NCBI GenBank assembly: GCA_965371855.1
Contig: CBDUZZ010000061.1
Location: 1-28,588 of the forward strand
Length of the DNA stretch: 28,588 bases
Origin: JAADEM01 sp965371855
Lineage (GTDB): Bacteria > Bacteroidota > Bacteroidia > Bacteroidales > Marinilabiliaceae
Direction of reading: 5' to 3'
Each line of letters starts with the position of its first letter. Position 1 is the stretch's first letter. Below the pieces are notes generated by a model. The model was not told the origin of the DNA. It ran no database searches and worked only from the letters and a program-made list of their open reading frames with translations. This document shows, piece by piece, positions 21,479 through 28,588 of the stretch. The translations under genes and the position numbers were made by a program.

Positions 21479-24292
21479 ATGAAAAAAAATACTATCCTTC
21501 TTTATATTGCGTTTTCTTTTTTATTAAGTTCATCAGTTGTCTCTCAGGAAAAGAAAGTACTTGACTATACAGTGTATGACAGTTGGAATTCATTGGGCTC
21601 AACTAAAATTTCAAATGATGGGGTTTGGGTTTCGTATGAGATTAATCCTCAATATGGTGATGGCTATTCTTATCTGTATAATGTAAAAGAGGGTGTTACT
21701 GATTCTATCGCTCGTGGTAAATCAGCAGCATTTAGTGCCGGTAGTTCACTATGGGCTGTTAAGGTCGTAACTCAGGCAGACACTATCAGGCAGCTGAAAC
21801 TTAAGAAAGTTAAAAAAGAGAAGTTTCCGAAAGATTTGTTGTTGGTAAGGGATTTGAAGGGTGATTATGAGAGATCTTTCTCATTAATCAATGAGTATTT
21901 TATTCCTGCTGATGGAGGAGAGTTTATTGCTGTTATGTTTGATAAAACCGCAATACCAAAGGATACAACTAAGACTAAAAGTGAAGAAAAAGATAAAAAA
22001 GAGAAGAAGAAAAAGGGGAAAAGTTTTAAGTCGAAGGGAGTCCCTTTTATGATATACAGCCCTTCAACAAATGACAGCACCGGATACGAGAAGGTTATAC
22101 ATTACAGTGTGGCCAAAAGTGGAAATGGAGTTTATATTATTCAGAGTATTGGCGATACTGTTGAGGTATCTGTTGTGTTAAGGGTTAACCCGATAAAGTC
22201 AACAATTGATACGCTGTTCAAACAGGAGGGTAGTATTGCAAAAATAGAATCTGATTATGCCGGAGAGCAGTGTGCATTTCTGTTTTCGAACGACACAGCA
22301 AAAACGAAAGTTTACAGGTTATATTATTGGACTCAAGAATTGGACAGCCCTGCATTAATAGTTGATACTATTCATCCATCTTTGCCTGAAACGTGGAGCG
22401 CATTGAATAAGGGTTCTTTCTATTTCTCTGAGAATGGTGAGAAGCTCTTTTTTGGTGCAGGAAAGCGACCCACCCCTGAACCTAAAGATACCCTTACAGA
22501 GGATGAGAAAATACATGTAGATATATGGAGCTGGCAGGATAAGACAATTCAGCCCATGCAGAAGAAACGACTTTCAAAAGAGAAAGACAGGGCATATTTG
22601 TGTGTGTTTAATGTAAAGGATAAGAGTGTTGTTCAATTGGAGTCGGAAAAACTGCCGAAAGTTTATGTTCAGCAGAAAGGTGACTTGAACATTGCCTTAG
22701 GATTTGATGATGCCCCTTATAAAAGAGCTTCAAGTTGGAATGGTAAGCGGTGTAATGATATATATAAGGTTAATGTGATTACTGGTACTAAAGAGTTTTT
22801 GAAAAAGCAACAGTGCGGAGCTACCAGTCTCTCTTTTAATGGAGAGTGGTTTGCCTACTATGAACCGGCTGATAGTAATTACTATGTAGTAAATATATTA
22901 AATGACATAACAGAGAATCTTACTAAAGATATGGATGTGATGCTCTGTAATGAACTAAACGATATCCCTAATGCTTCAAAAGCATACGGTATTGTAGGAT
23001 GGAGCCTTGATGAAAAGAGTCTTCTGGTTTATGACAGGTACGATGTATGGCAGTTAGACCTGAATAACAAAAAAGCCCCGGTATGCCTGACTCTTGGTGA
23101 AGGAAGAAAAAATATAATAAAATTCAGATATGTAAAGTTAGATGCTGAAGAGAAAGGCATTGACACAAAGGAAACTATATTGCTATGGGGATTTAATAAG
23201 CAGGATAAATCGACAGGGTTTTATTCTTTGAAGAAAGGAGATATGAAAAATCTTATTTGGGGAGATTTTATAGCTTATACACCACAAAAAGCAAAGGATG
23301 CCGATGCTTTGATTTGGCGGCGTTCAACCTTTGTGCAGTATCCTGAACTTGAAGTTACGGAGTTGTCGTTTAGGAACTCAAAAAAGATTACGGTCACAAA
23401 TCCCCAGCAAAAGGAGTATAATTGGGGAGACACAAAGCTTGTTGAATGGATTGCATCAGACGGTTTAAAGCATCAGGGGATAATTGTTACTCCTGAGAAT
23501 ATGGATACCACCCGAAAATATCCGATGATTGTTTATTATTACGAACGATCGTCAGATAGATTAAATAACTACTATTTGCCCAGACCGAGCAGGTCAACGG
23601 TAAACTGGACTTTTTATGCCAGTAACGGGTACTTGTTATTTATCCCCGATATCTTCTATCGTACAGGTGAGCCGGGTTTGTGTTCTTACGAAGCTGTTGT
23701 AAGTGGTACTTTGGCCATGGCTGATAAGTTCCCGTTTGTAGATATTGATCGTGTTGGCATTCAGGGACAAAGTTGGGGTGGTTATCAAACGGCATTTTTG
23801 GTAACACGTACAAATATATTTAAAGCAGCTATGGCAGGAGCTCCTGTTAGTAACATGACCAGTGCATATGGTGGTATTCGGTGGGGTACTGGCATGAGTC
23901 GTATGTTTCAATATGAACATACGCAAAGCCGTATTGGCGGAACATTATGGGAGAAGACTATGAAATATATTGAAAATTCACCTATTTTCTTTGTACCGCA
24001 AATAGAGACTCCATTACTTATTATGCATAACGATAACGATGGTGCTGTGCCTTGGTATCAGGGAATAGAATTTTTTATGGCTTTAAGACGCCTTGATAAA
24101 TCGGCATGGATGCTTGTTTATAACAATGAGGAGCATAATCTTACACGACGTGCAAATGAGAAAGACCTGAGTAGGCGAATGATGCAGTTCTTTGATCACT
24201 ATCTTAAAGGAAAACCAATGCCTTTATGGATGAAGGAAGGAATACCTGCCACAGAGAAAGGGGAGAAATTGGGGTATGAGATTGTCGAATAA
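21479..24292 (+). CDS. Secreted S9-family prolyl oligopeptidase
   Basis: A 937-aa exported peptidase. The signal peptide covers about 1-22 (hydrophobic 5-20, then SSVVSQ). A beta-propeller-like region (about 30-640) precedes the C-terminal alpha/beta-hydrolase domain. The nucleophile is Ser765 in GQSWGG, the acid is in HNDNDGAVPW (Asp852 or Asp854) and the base is His886 in EEHN. A Lys/Glu-rich low-complexity insert (about 160-190) interrupts the propeller. The frame can be extended upstream to a GTG at 21413, but that would lie inside the terminator stem, so the ATG at 21479 is preferred. Likely role: breakdown of oligopeptides in the periplasm, which fits the PepD and catabolic OTC genes nearby. 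Confidence 0.9.
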   Translation: MKKNTILLYIAFSFLLSSSVVSQEKKVLDYTVYDSWNSLGSTKISNDGVWVSYEINPQYGDGYSYLYNVKEGVTDSIARGKSAAFSAGSSLWAVKVVTQADTIRQLKLKKVKKEKFPKDLLLVRDLKGDYERSFSLINEYFIPADGGEFIAVMFDKTAIPKDTTKTKSEEKDKKEKKKKGKSFKSKGVPFMIYSPSTNDSTGYEKVIHYSVAKSGNGVYIIQSIGDTVEVSVVLRVNPIKSTIDTLFKQEGSIAKIESDYAGEQCAFLFSNDTAKTKVYRLYYWTQELDSPALIVDTIHPSLPETWSALNKGSFYFSENGEKLFFGAGKRPTPEPKDTLTEDEKIHVDIWSWQDKTIQPMQKKRLSKEKDRAYLCVFNVKDKSVVQLESEKLPKVYVQQKGDLNIALGFDDAPYKRASSWNGKRCNDIYKVNVITGTKEFLKKQQCGATSLSFNGEWFAYYEPADSNYYVVNILNDITENLTKDMDVMLCNELNDIPNASKAYGIVGWSLDEKSLLVYDRYDVWQLDLNNKKAPVCLTLGEGRKNIIKFRYVKLDAEEKGIDTKETILLWGFNKQDKSTGFYSLKKGDMKNLIWGDFIAYTPQKAKDADALIWRRSTFVQYPELEVTELSFRNSKKITVTNPQQKEYNWGDTKLVEWIASDGLKHQGIIVTPENMDTTRKYPMIVYYYERSSDRLNNYYLPRPSRSTVNWTFYASNGYLLFIPDIFYRTGEPGLCSYEAVVSGTLAMADKFPFVDIDRVGIQGQSWGGYQTAFLVTRTNIFKAAMAGAPVSNMTSAYGGIRWGTGMSRMFQYEHTQSRIGGTLWEKTMKYIENSPIFFVPQIETPLLIMHNDNDGAVPWYQGIEFFMALRRLDKSAWMLVYNNEEHNLTRRANEKDLSRRMMQFFDHYLKGKPMPLWMKEGIPATEKGEKLGYEIVE

Positions 24293-24377
24293 TTGTGATG
24301 AATTGTAGAGTAGATAATCTTACATCAAAAAAATGTATGAATTTGAGAAGGTAATCGTTTACTGTTATTTTTTTTCT

Positions 24378-24385
24378 TATTTTTG
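24378..24385 (+). promoter_or_regulatory. Candidate -7 box (TATTTTTG) for the nucleoside phosphorylase
   Basis: TATTTTTG fits TAnnTTTG and ends 17 bp before the ATG at 24403, giving a very short leader. It follows a long T-run, so a chance match is possible. Confidence 0.38.
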
Positions 24386-24402
24386 ATATAAATGTATTTC
24401 AA

Positions 24403-25281
24403 ATGCGGCGAATAGAAGAATCGGAATTGATTATAAATGATGACGGTAGTGTTTTTCATCTTCACCTGAAGCCCGGTGAAATTGCTGATACGATTATTTT
24501 GGTTGGCGATCCCGACAGGGTAGAGCTTGTAGCTTCGTTTTTCGAAACAGTTGAGGTGGAAAAGGAAAACCGTGAATTCGTATCTAAAACGGGATATATA
24601 AATGGGAAAAGGGTATCTGTTGTTTCTACAGGAATAGGAACGGATAATATTGATATTGTATTGAATGAGCTAGATGCCCTTGTGAATATTGACTTTAACA
24701 CAAGAACTGTAAAAAATGAATTAACATCATTGAAATTAGTGAGAATTGGAACATCGGGTTCGCTACAGGAAGATCTGCCTGTTGATAGTTGGGTTCTGAG
24801 TGAGAAAGCAATTGGATTTGATGGACTGTTAAACTTTTATGCAGGAAGGAATAGTGTTTCCGATCTTGAGTTTGAAAAAGCTTTTAAATCATCTGTAGGA
24901 TGGAATGAGCTACATACATCGCCATATGTGGTTAATGCCGGCGCAGAACTGATAAGCAAATTGGAAGGTAAAGGGATAACAAAAGGAGTAAATATTTCAG
25001 CACCTGGATTTTATGGACCTCAGGGTAGGGTGTTAAGGCTGGGATTAGCAGACTCGGAATTGAACAATAAGATTACCGGTTTCAGGTTTAAGAATTACAG
25101 GATAACTAATTATGAGATGGAGTGTTCTGCCATTTATGGATTATCTGCTCTTATGGGACATCAGGCTGCTACTGTTTGTGCTATTATAGCAAACAGGTTG
25201 GCCGGTACTTTTAGCGAAGATTATAAAATTGTGATTAAATCACTTGTTGAAACGGTACTTTCAAGATTGTTTAGTGATTAA
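24403..25281 (+). CDS. Uridine phosphorylase-like nucleoside phosphorylase
   Basis: A 292-aa cytosolic enzyme of the NP-I family (PF01048) that splits nucleosides with phosphate to a base and ribose-1-phosphate. Seen: ILVGDPDRVE near 32-41 (phosphate/nucleoside loop), VVSTGIGTDNIDIVLNEL near 73-90, VRIGTSGSLQ near 112-122, and NYEMECSAIYGLSAL near 236-250, whose Glu-Met-Glu binds the ribose as in uridine phosphorylase. Whether uridine is the preferred substrate is not certain. It is followed 17 bp later by the SirB1-like gene, probably in one transcript. Confidence 0.9.
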   Translation: MRRIEESELIINDDGSVFHLHLKPGEIADTIILVGDPDRVELVASFFETVEVEKENREFVSKTGYINGKRVSVVSTGIGTDNIDIVLNELDALVNIDFNTRTVKNELTSLKLVRIGTSGSLQEDLPVDSWVLSEKAIGFDGLLNFYAGRNSVSDLEFEKAFKSSVGWNELHTSPYVVNAGAELISKLEGKGITKGVNISAPGFYGPQGRVLRLGLADSELNNKITGFRFKNYRITNYEMECSAIYGLSALMGHQAATVCAIIANRLAGTFSEDYKIVIKSLVETVLSRLFSD

Positions 25282-25298
25282 TCAAATGGGCTTTGGAA

Positions 25299-26180
25299 AT
25301 GGATACAAAAAAGTTACATGCTTTAATTTCTCTTTTAGACGACCCTGATGTTGAAATATATTCAACAGTAGAAAATGAACTGCGTAAAGAGAAAGTTGAG
25401 ATAATTTCTGAGCTGGAAAAAGCATGGGAGACTTCTATAGATGTAATATTCCAGAAACGTGTGGAGAATATTATTCATTCCCTGCAGTTTGACAATCTTA
25501 AACATGCCCTAAAAGAGTGGGCTTTATCCGGAGAAAAGGATTTTTTATATGCTGTTTTTTTGGTTGCAAAATATCAATATCCTGAATTGTCTTATTCTGT
25601 CATTCTGGATACAATCAAAGAGATTAAAAAGGATATATGGATGGAGTTAAATGGACATTTGACTTCGCTTGAGAAAATTAGTATTGTAAATCATATTCTT
25701 TTTGATAAGTATAAATTTTCAAGAAATAGTAAGGAGCTTTTATCTCCTAAGAATAATTATATAAACGATGTTTTGAATTCCCGATTGGGTAATCCTGTTT
25801 CTTTGTCTGTTGTGTATTCTGCTGTTTGTCAGGGATTGGGAATGCCTGTTTATGGAGTAAATCTGCCTAGGAATTTTATTTTGGTTTATCTGGATGAAGA
25901 TATATGTGTTGAAAATGATTGTTGTCAGCAGCAAAAATGCTCAGCCCTATTTTATATAAATCCAATAAATAATGGAGCGATAATTGGGAAACAGGAAATT
26001 GAAGTTTTCTTGAAACAACAAAAGATATCTTTTTTAAACAATTTTTTTAACCCATGTTCAAATATGAATATTGTGAAAAGAATATTGAACAATCTTCGTT
26101 ATTCGTATGATAGTTTGGGACAAGAGGATAAGAAAATTGAGATAATTGAGTTGATAGAGATACTTGAAGTAGGAAGTTAA
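25299..26180 (+). CDS. SirB1-like (transglutaminase-core-2) protein
   Basis: A 293-aa soluble protein. The N-terminal half is helical (LLDDPDVEIYSTVENEL, a HEAT-like start). The second half matches the Transglut_core2 domain of SirB1 proteins: NNYINDVLNSRLGNPVSLSVVYSAVCQGLGMPVYGVNLP near 149-188, then ALFYINPINNGAIIGKQEIEVFL. The family usually has a His in a PGHF or PxHF motif; here residues 190-193 read P-R-N-F, so that His is replaced by Asn192. A TTG at 25293 could extend the start by two codons; the ATG at 25299 is preferred. Role unknown. A heptamer array follows directly. Confidence 0.82.
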   Translation: MDTKKLHALISLLDDPDVEIYSTVENELRKEKVEIISELEKAWETSIDVIFQKRVENIIHSLQFDNLKHALKEWALSGEKDFLYAVFLVAKYQYPELSYSVILDTIKEIKKDIWMELNGHLTSLEKISIVNHILFDKYKFSRNSKELLSPKNNYINDVLNSRLGNPVSLSVVYSAVCQGLGMPVYGVNLPRNFILVYLDEDICVENDCCQQQKCSALFYINPINNGAIIGKQEIEVFLKQQKISFLNNFFNPCSNMNIVKRILNNLRYSYDSLGQEDKKIEIIELIEILEVGS

Positions 26181-26182
26181 AG

Positions 26183-26224
26183 TTTAGCCTTTAGCTATTA
26201 GCTGATTGCTTTTAGCTATAAGTC
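26183..26224. repeat. Heptanucleotide array, TTTAGCT family
   Basis: Six units in register: TTTAGCC, TTTAGCT, ATTAGCT, GATTGCT, TTTAGCT, ATAAGTC. The array starts 3 bp after the SirB1-like stop and ends 25 bp before the pepD start, so it forms most of the gap. Confidence 0.7.
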
Positions 26225-26249
26225 AAATATCTGACAAAAAAGAAAAATT

Positions 26250-27704
26250 ATGAAAATTGAGGAGCTGGAACCAAGAGTTGTATGGTCGCATTTTAGTGAT
26301 ATATGTAAAGTGCCGCGTCCATCGAAAAAAGAAGAAAAGATTATTCAGTTTTTACTGGATTTTGCAAAGAAACATAAATTGGAAGCGAAGAAAGACGATA
26401 TTGGAAATGTGCTGATAATAAAATCGGCAACTCCGGGATATAAAAATATAAAGTCTGTTGTTTTGCAATCTCATGTCGACATGGTTTGTGAAAAGAATAG
26501 TGATGTTAGCCATAATTTTGATAAAGATCCTATAAGTGCTTATGTTGATGGCGAGTGGGTAAAAGCAAAAGGAACTACGTTAGGTGCTGATGATGGTATT
26601 GGAATAGCTGCTCAACTGGCAATTTTGGCCTCTCATGATATTGAACATGGTCCAATTGAGTGTTTGTTTACAGTTGATGAAGAAACAGGCTTAACCGGTG
26701 CTTTTGGATTAAAAAAGGATTTCTTTAAAGGTAGTATTCTGATAAATCTTGATTCGGAAGATGAGGGTGAGTTGTTTATTGGCTGTGCGGGGGGAATCGA
26801 TACAGAGGCAACATTTAAGTATAAAAAAGAAAAAGTTTCTCCGGGCTCTTTTGCAATGAATATTCAGGTTTCAAATCTTAAAGGCGGTCATTCGGGAGAT
26901 GACATAAATAAAGGCCTTGGTAATGCCAATAAGATATTGAACAGATTCTTATGGTATGCTGCAAAAAGATATGGATTGCGGATTAGTAGTATTAATGGTG
27001 GTAATCTCAGAAATGCTTTAGCACGTGAGGCTGATGCTGTTGTGGTAGTGCTAGGTGCAAATAAAGAGGAGGTACGCGCTGAGTTCAACATGTTTTTCTA
27101 TGAAATTCAAAAGGAATACAGGACAACGGAGCCTAATATGAAGATGAAGCTGGGAACTGTTGAAATCCCTGAGTTTGTTATTGATGAAGAGACACAAATT
27201 AATTTATTGAACGCATTGTATGCTTGTCCTCATGGTGTTATTGAGATGAGTCGGGAGATAGAAGGATTAGTTGAAACATCTACAAATTTGGCTTCCGTTA
27301 AAATGAACAATGACACGATTGTTATTGCTACCAGTCAACGTAGTTCGGTTGAGAGTGCAAAAAAAGACATTGCCAACATGGTTGAGAGTGTTTTTTTGTT
27401 GGCCAAAGCTAAGGTTAAGCACAGTGACGGTTATCCCGGTTGGGCTCCTAACACTAACTCAGATATATTAAAAATAGCAAAAGAGTCGTACGAACATCTG
27501 TTTGGAAAAGAACCTGTGGTAAGAGCTATTCACGCCGGACTCGAATGCGGTCTTTTCCTTGAGAAATATTCAGGATTGGATATGATATCTTTTGGCCCTA
27601 CTTTAAGAGGGGTTCACTCACCCGATGAAAGAATAAATATCAAAACAGTTGAAATGTTTTGGATTCATTTGCTGGATGTGCTGAAAAAAATACCTGTAAA
27701 ATAA
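26250..27704 (+). CDS. pepD: Xaa-His dipeptidase (aminoacyl-histidine dipeptidase)
   Basis: A 484-aa cytosolic metallopeptidase of the M20 family that cleaves dipeptides such as carnosine-type Xaa-His. Two-metal site: His75 and Asp77 in SHVDMV, Asp114 and Asp115 in GADDGIG, the general base Glu144 and ligand Glu145 in VDEETG, Asp in NLDSEDEGELFIG, and His456 in RGVHSPDE. The lid domain starts after GGIDTEATF and includes LKGGHSGDDI. Length is that of E. coli PepD. Its stop overlaps the start of the Rrf2 gene by one base (TAATG), so the two are coupled. Confidence 0.94.
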   Translation: MKIEELEPRVVWSHFSDICKVPRPSKKEEKIIQFLLDFAKKHKLEAKKDDIGNVLIIKSATPGYKNIKSVVLQSHVDMVCEKNSDVSHNFDKDPISAYVDGEWVKAKGTTLGADDGIGIAAQLAILASHDIEHGPIECLFTVDEETGLTGAFGLKKDFFKGSILINLDSEDEGELFIGCAGGIDTEATFKYKKEKVSPGSFAMNIQVSNLKGGHSGDDINKGLGNANKILNRFLWYAAKRYGLRISSINGGNLRNALAREADAVVVVLGANKEEVRAEFNMFFYEIQKEYRTTEPNMKMKLGTVEIPEFVIDEETQINLLNALYACPHGVIEMSREIEGLVETSTNLASVKMNNDTIVIATSQRSSVESAKKDIANMVESVFLLAKAKVKHSDGYPGWAPNTNSDILKIAKESYEHLFGKEPVVRAIHAGLECGLFLEKYSGLDMISFGPTLRGVHSPDERINIKTVEMFWIHLLDVLKKIPVK

Positions 27705-28102
27705 TGCCAAAGGTTATAAATTTTTCTAATGCTATGACGATCGGAGTTCACTCTCTTATAATCCTTGCCAGAGAAAACAGACCGATGAATGCTATACAGT
27801 TGGCAGAAAGAATAGGCTCTACAAAGTTTCATGTAGCTAAGGTGCTTCAGCGCTTGGTAAAAGATGGGATATTAACTTCGATGAGAGGACCAACCGGCGG
27901 GTTTACGGTTAACAAAGAGCCTTCAGATATCCGGATTTTTGATCTTTACAGGTCAATTGAAGGGGAGATAGATTACGGAGAATGTAATTGCACTAATCCT
28001 GTTAATCAAATTGATAAATGTATAAGAGAAACCTTGGTGAAGAAAATGACTGAGGATTTTGTTAATTATCTGAAAGATCACACTGTTGCTGATTATATGT
28101 AG
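27704..28102 (+). CDS. Rrf2-family transcriptional regulator
   Basis: A 132-aa winged-helix protein. The wHTH spans about 10-70: AMTIGVHSLIILAR, a recognition helix in STKFHVAKVLQRLVKDGIL, and the wing SMRGPTGGFTV, all typical of Rrf2/IscR/NsrR. The sensor part has three cysteines, Cys94, Cys96 and Cys106 (ECNC then DKC), spaced differently from the IscR set (92, 98, 104) but compatible with an Fe-S cluster or thiol switch. A frame-open extension to 27659 lies inside pepD, so the ATG at 27704, overlapping the pepD stop by one base, is chosen. Targets unknown; a convergent 1-Cys peroxiredoxin gene follows. Confidence 0.88.
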   Translation: MPKVINFSNAMTIGVHSLIILARENRPMNAIQLAERIGSTKFHVAKVLQRLVKDGILTSMRGPTGGFTVNKEPSDIRIFDLYRSIEGEIDYGECNCTNPVNQIDKCIRETLVKKMTEDFVNYLKDHTVADYM

Positions 28103-28115
28103 ATTGTAATAATAT

Positions 28116-28164
28116 TAGTGACGGGGTGATTCTATTTAGAATATAGGTAGTCACCCCGTCACTA
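28116..28164. terminator. Long inverted repeat between convergent genes
   Basis: TAGTGACGGGGTGA (28116-28129) pairs perfectly with TCACCCCGTCACTA (28151-28164): a 14-bp GC-rich stem around a 21-nt loop, which itself can form a 4-bp CTAT/ATAG hairpin. It lies midway between the Rrf2 and peroxiredoxin stops, so it probably ends transcription in both directions, although neither strand has a clear U-run. A REP-type repeat is the alternative. Confidence 0.65.
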
Positions 28165-28227
28165 TTATAAAGAGAGTTAGAGTTTTAAACTCTTAATGGG
28201 TTTATTGTTGTATTATTAAATTGTTTG

Positions 28228-28588
28228 TTACAGGTCTTTTTTAACCAAATAGAAATCTGTTTTTTCAGGATAATCACCATCAATGCGCTCCTGCATCTCT
28301 TCAAGGTTTTTTGGTGGCGGAACGATAACCCGATCTCCTTTTTTCCAGTTAAGAGGCAGAGCAACACTATTGGCATCTGATACCTGTAAGCCTTCAAGAA
28401 CTCTTAAAATTTCATCCATATTCCGTCCTACATTTAGCGGATAGTACATTACTAAGCGGATCTTTTTCTTAGGATCGATAAAGAAAACAGCACGTACTGC
28501 TGCTGTTTCGCTCTCGTTGGGTTGCAGCATACCGTATAGTTTCAGAACAACTGACCCAAGGAAATTACTATTTTTATTAAACGTTTGA
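28228..28588 (-). CDS. 1-Cys peroxiredoxin (Prx6-type), 5' part missing
   Basis: The C-terminal 119 residues of a peroxide-reducing enzyme; the frame is open to the window edge. Seen: LKLYGMLQPNESETAAVRAVFFIDP, then IRLVMYYPLNVGRNMDEILRVLEGLQ, and ALPLNWKKGDRVIVPPP, the standard C-terminal dimer-forming part of Prx6/AhpC-TSA proteins. The peroxidatic Cys near the N-terminus lies outside the window. The residues just before LKLYG (FNKNSNFLGSVV) differ from the usual F-P-I-I-A-D pattern. An internal Met at 28530 is not the real start. It converges on the Rrf2 gene. Confidence 0.9.
   Translation of the reverse strand, partial: QTFNKNSNFLGSVVLKLYGMLQPNESETAAVRAVFFIDPKKKIRLVMYYPLNVGRNMDEILRVLEGLQVSDANSVALPLNWKKGDRVIVPPPKNLEEMQERIDGDYPEKTDFYLVKKDL

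Noticed and set aside
27659..27703. Upstream extension of the Rrf2 gene into pepD
   Set aside because: The extra residues are out-of-frame pepD codons; the Rrf2 family starts near MPKVINFS.
28185..28397. 70-codon minus-strand open frame at the right edge
   Set aside because: Overlaps the peroxiredoxin in another frame and shows no recognisable features.

Overview
The window looks like chromosomal core DNA of a low-GC member of the Bacteroidota, most likely Bacteroidales/Marinilabiliales-like; this placement is inferred. The signs are AT-rich leaders without clear Shine-Dalgarno sequences, several TAnnTTTG boxes (the -7 element of the Bacteroidota primary sigma factor) just upstream of genes, and a typical gene stock: secreted S37 and S9 peptidases, a DUF1080 lipoprotein, a GLPGLI-like lipoprotein, a LolA-FtsK pair and a SirB1-like protein. 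I see no rRNA, tRNA, CRISPR array, prophage or transposase gene. Layout, 1-9.3 kb: a REP-like leader, a secreted S37-type peptidase, a convergent Spx/ArsC-fold thiol protein, an outer-membrane barrel followed by a conserved 92-aa protein, a SulP anion transporter with STAS domain, a convergent MFS transporter, a 683-bp gene-free stretch rich in repeats, a DUF1080 lipoprotein, a strong bidirectional terminator, a small HTH protein, and a SnoaL-like gene followed after 2 bp by a protein-isoaspartyl methyltransferase gene. 9.5-15.0 kb, all on the plus strand: truA, purB, an MsbA-type ABC exporter, a secreted HExxH (zincin-like) protein of unknown family, and a PPP-like phosphatase whose start overlaps the previous stop by 4 bp. 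15.0-18.9 kb on the minus strand: a lipoprotein, ftsK and lolA. 19.2-28.1 kb, plus strand: carbamate kinase, a catabolic-type ornithine carbamoyltransferase, an S9 prolyl oligopeptidase, a uridine-phosphorylase-like enzyme, a SirB1-like protein, an M20 Xaa-His dipeptidase and an Rrf2-type regulator that overlaps it by 1 bp. A 1-Cys peroxiredoxin gene runs off the right edge on the minus strand. Peptide and amino-acid use recurs: S37, S9 and PepD peptidases plus carbamate kinase and OTC fit an organism that lives partly on peptides and gains ATP from citrulline or arginine; that link is inference. The most unusual feature is the intergenic DNA. At least seven separate intergenic or gene-edge sites carry tandem arrays with a strict 7-bp period but different unit sequences (ACTGWTY, TTGGGTA/CAATAAC, GAATTCG-like, TAATCAG, CACGAAA, TTTAGCT, CTGCCGA). 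Some families recur at distant sites in opposite orientation, and one more array has an 8-bp period. A nested inverted-repeat element built from four small palindromes with a TCT or AGA centre lies next to one of these arrays. Together they look like a heptanucleotide short-tandem-repeat system comparable in form to the STRR repeats of cyanobacteria.
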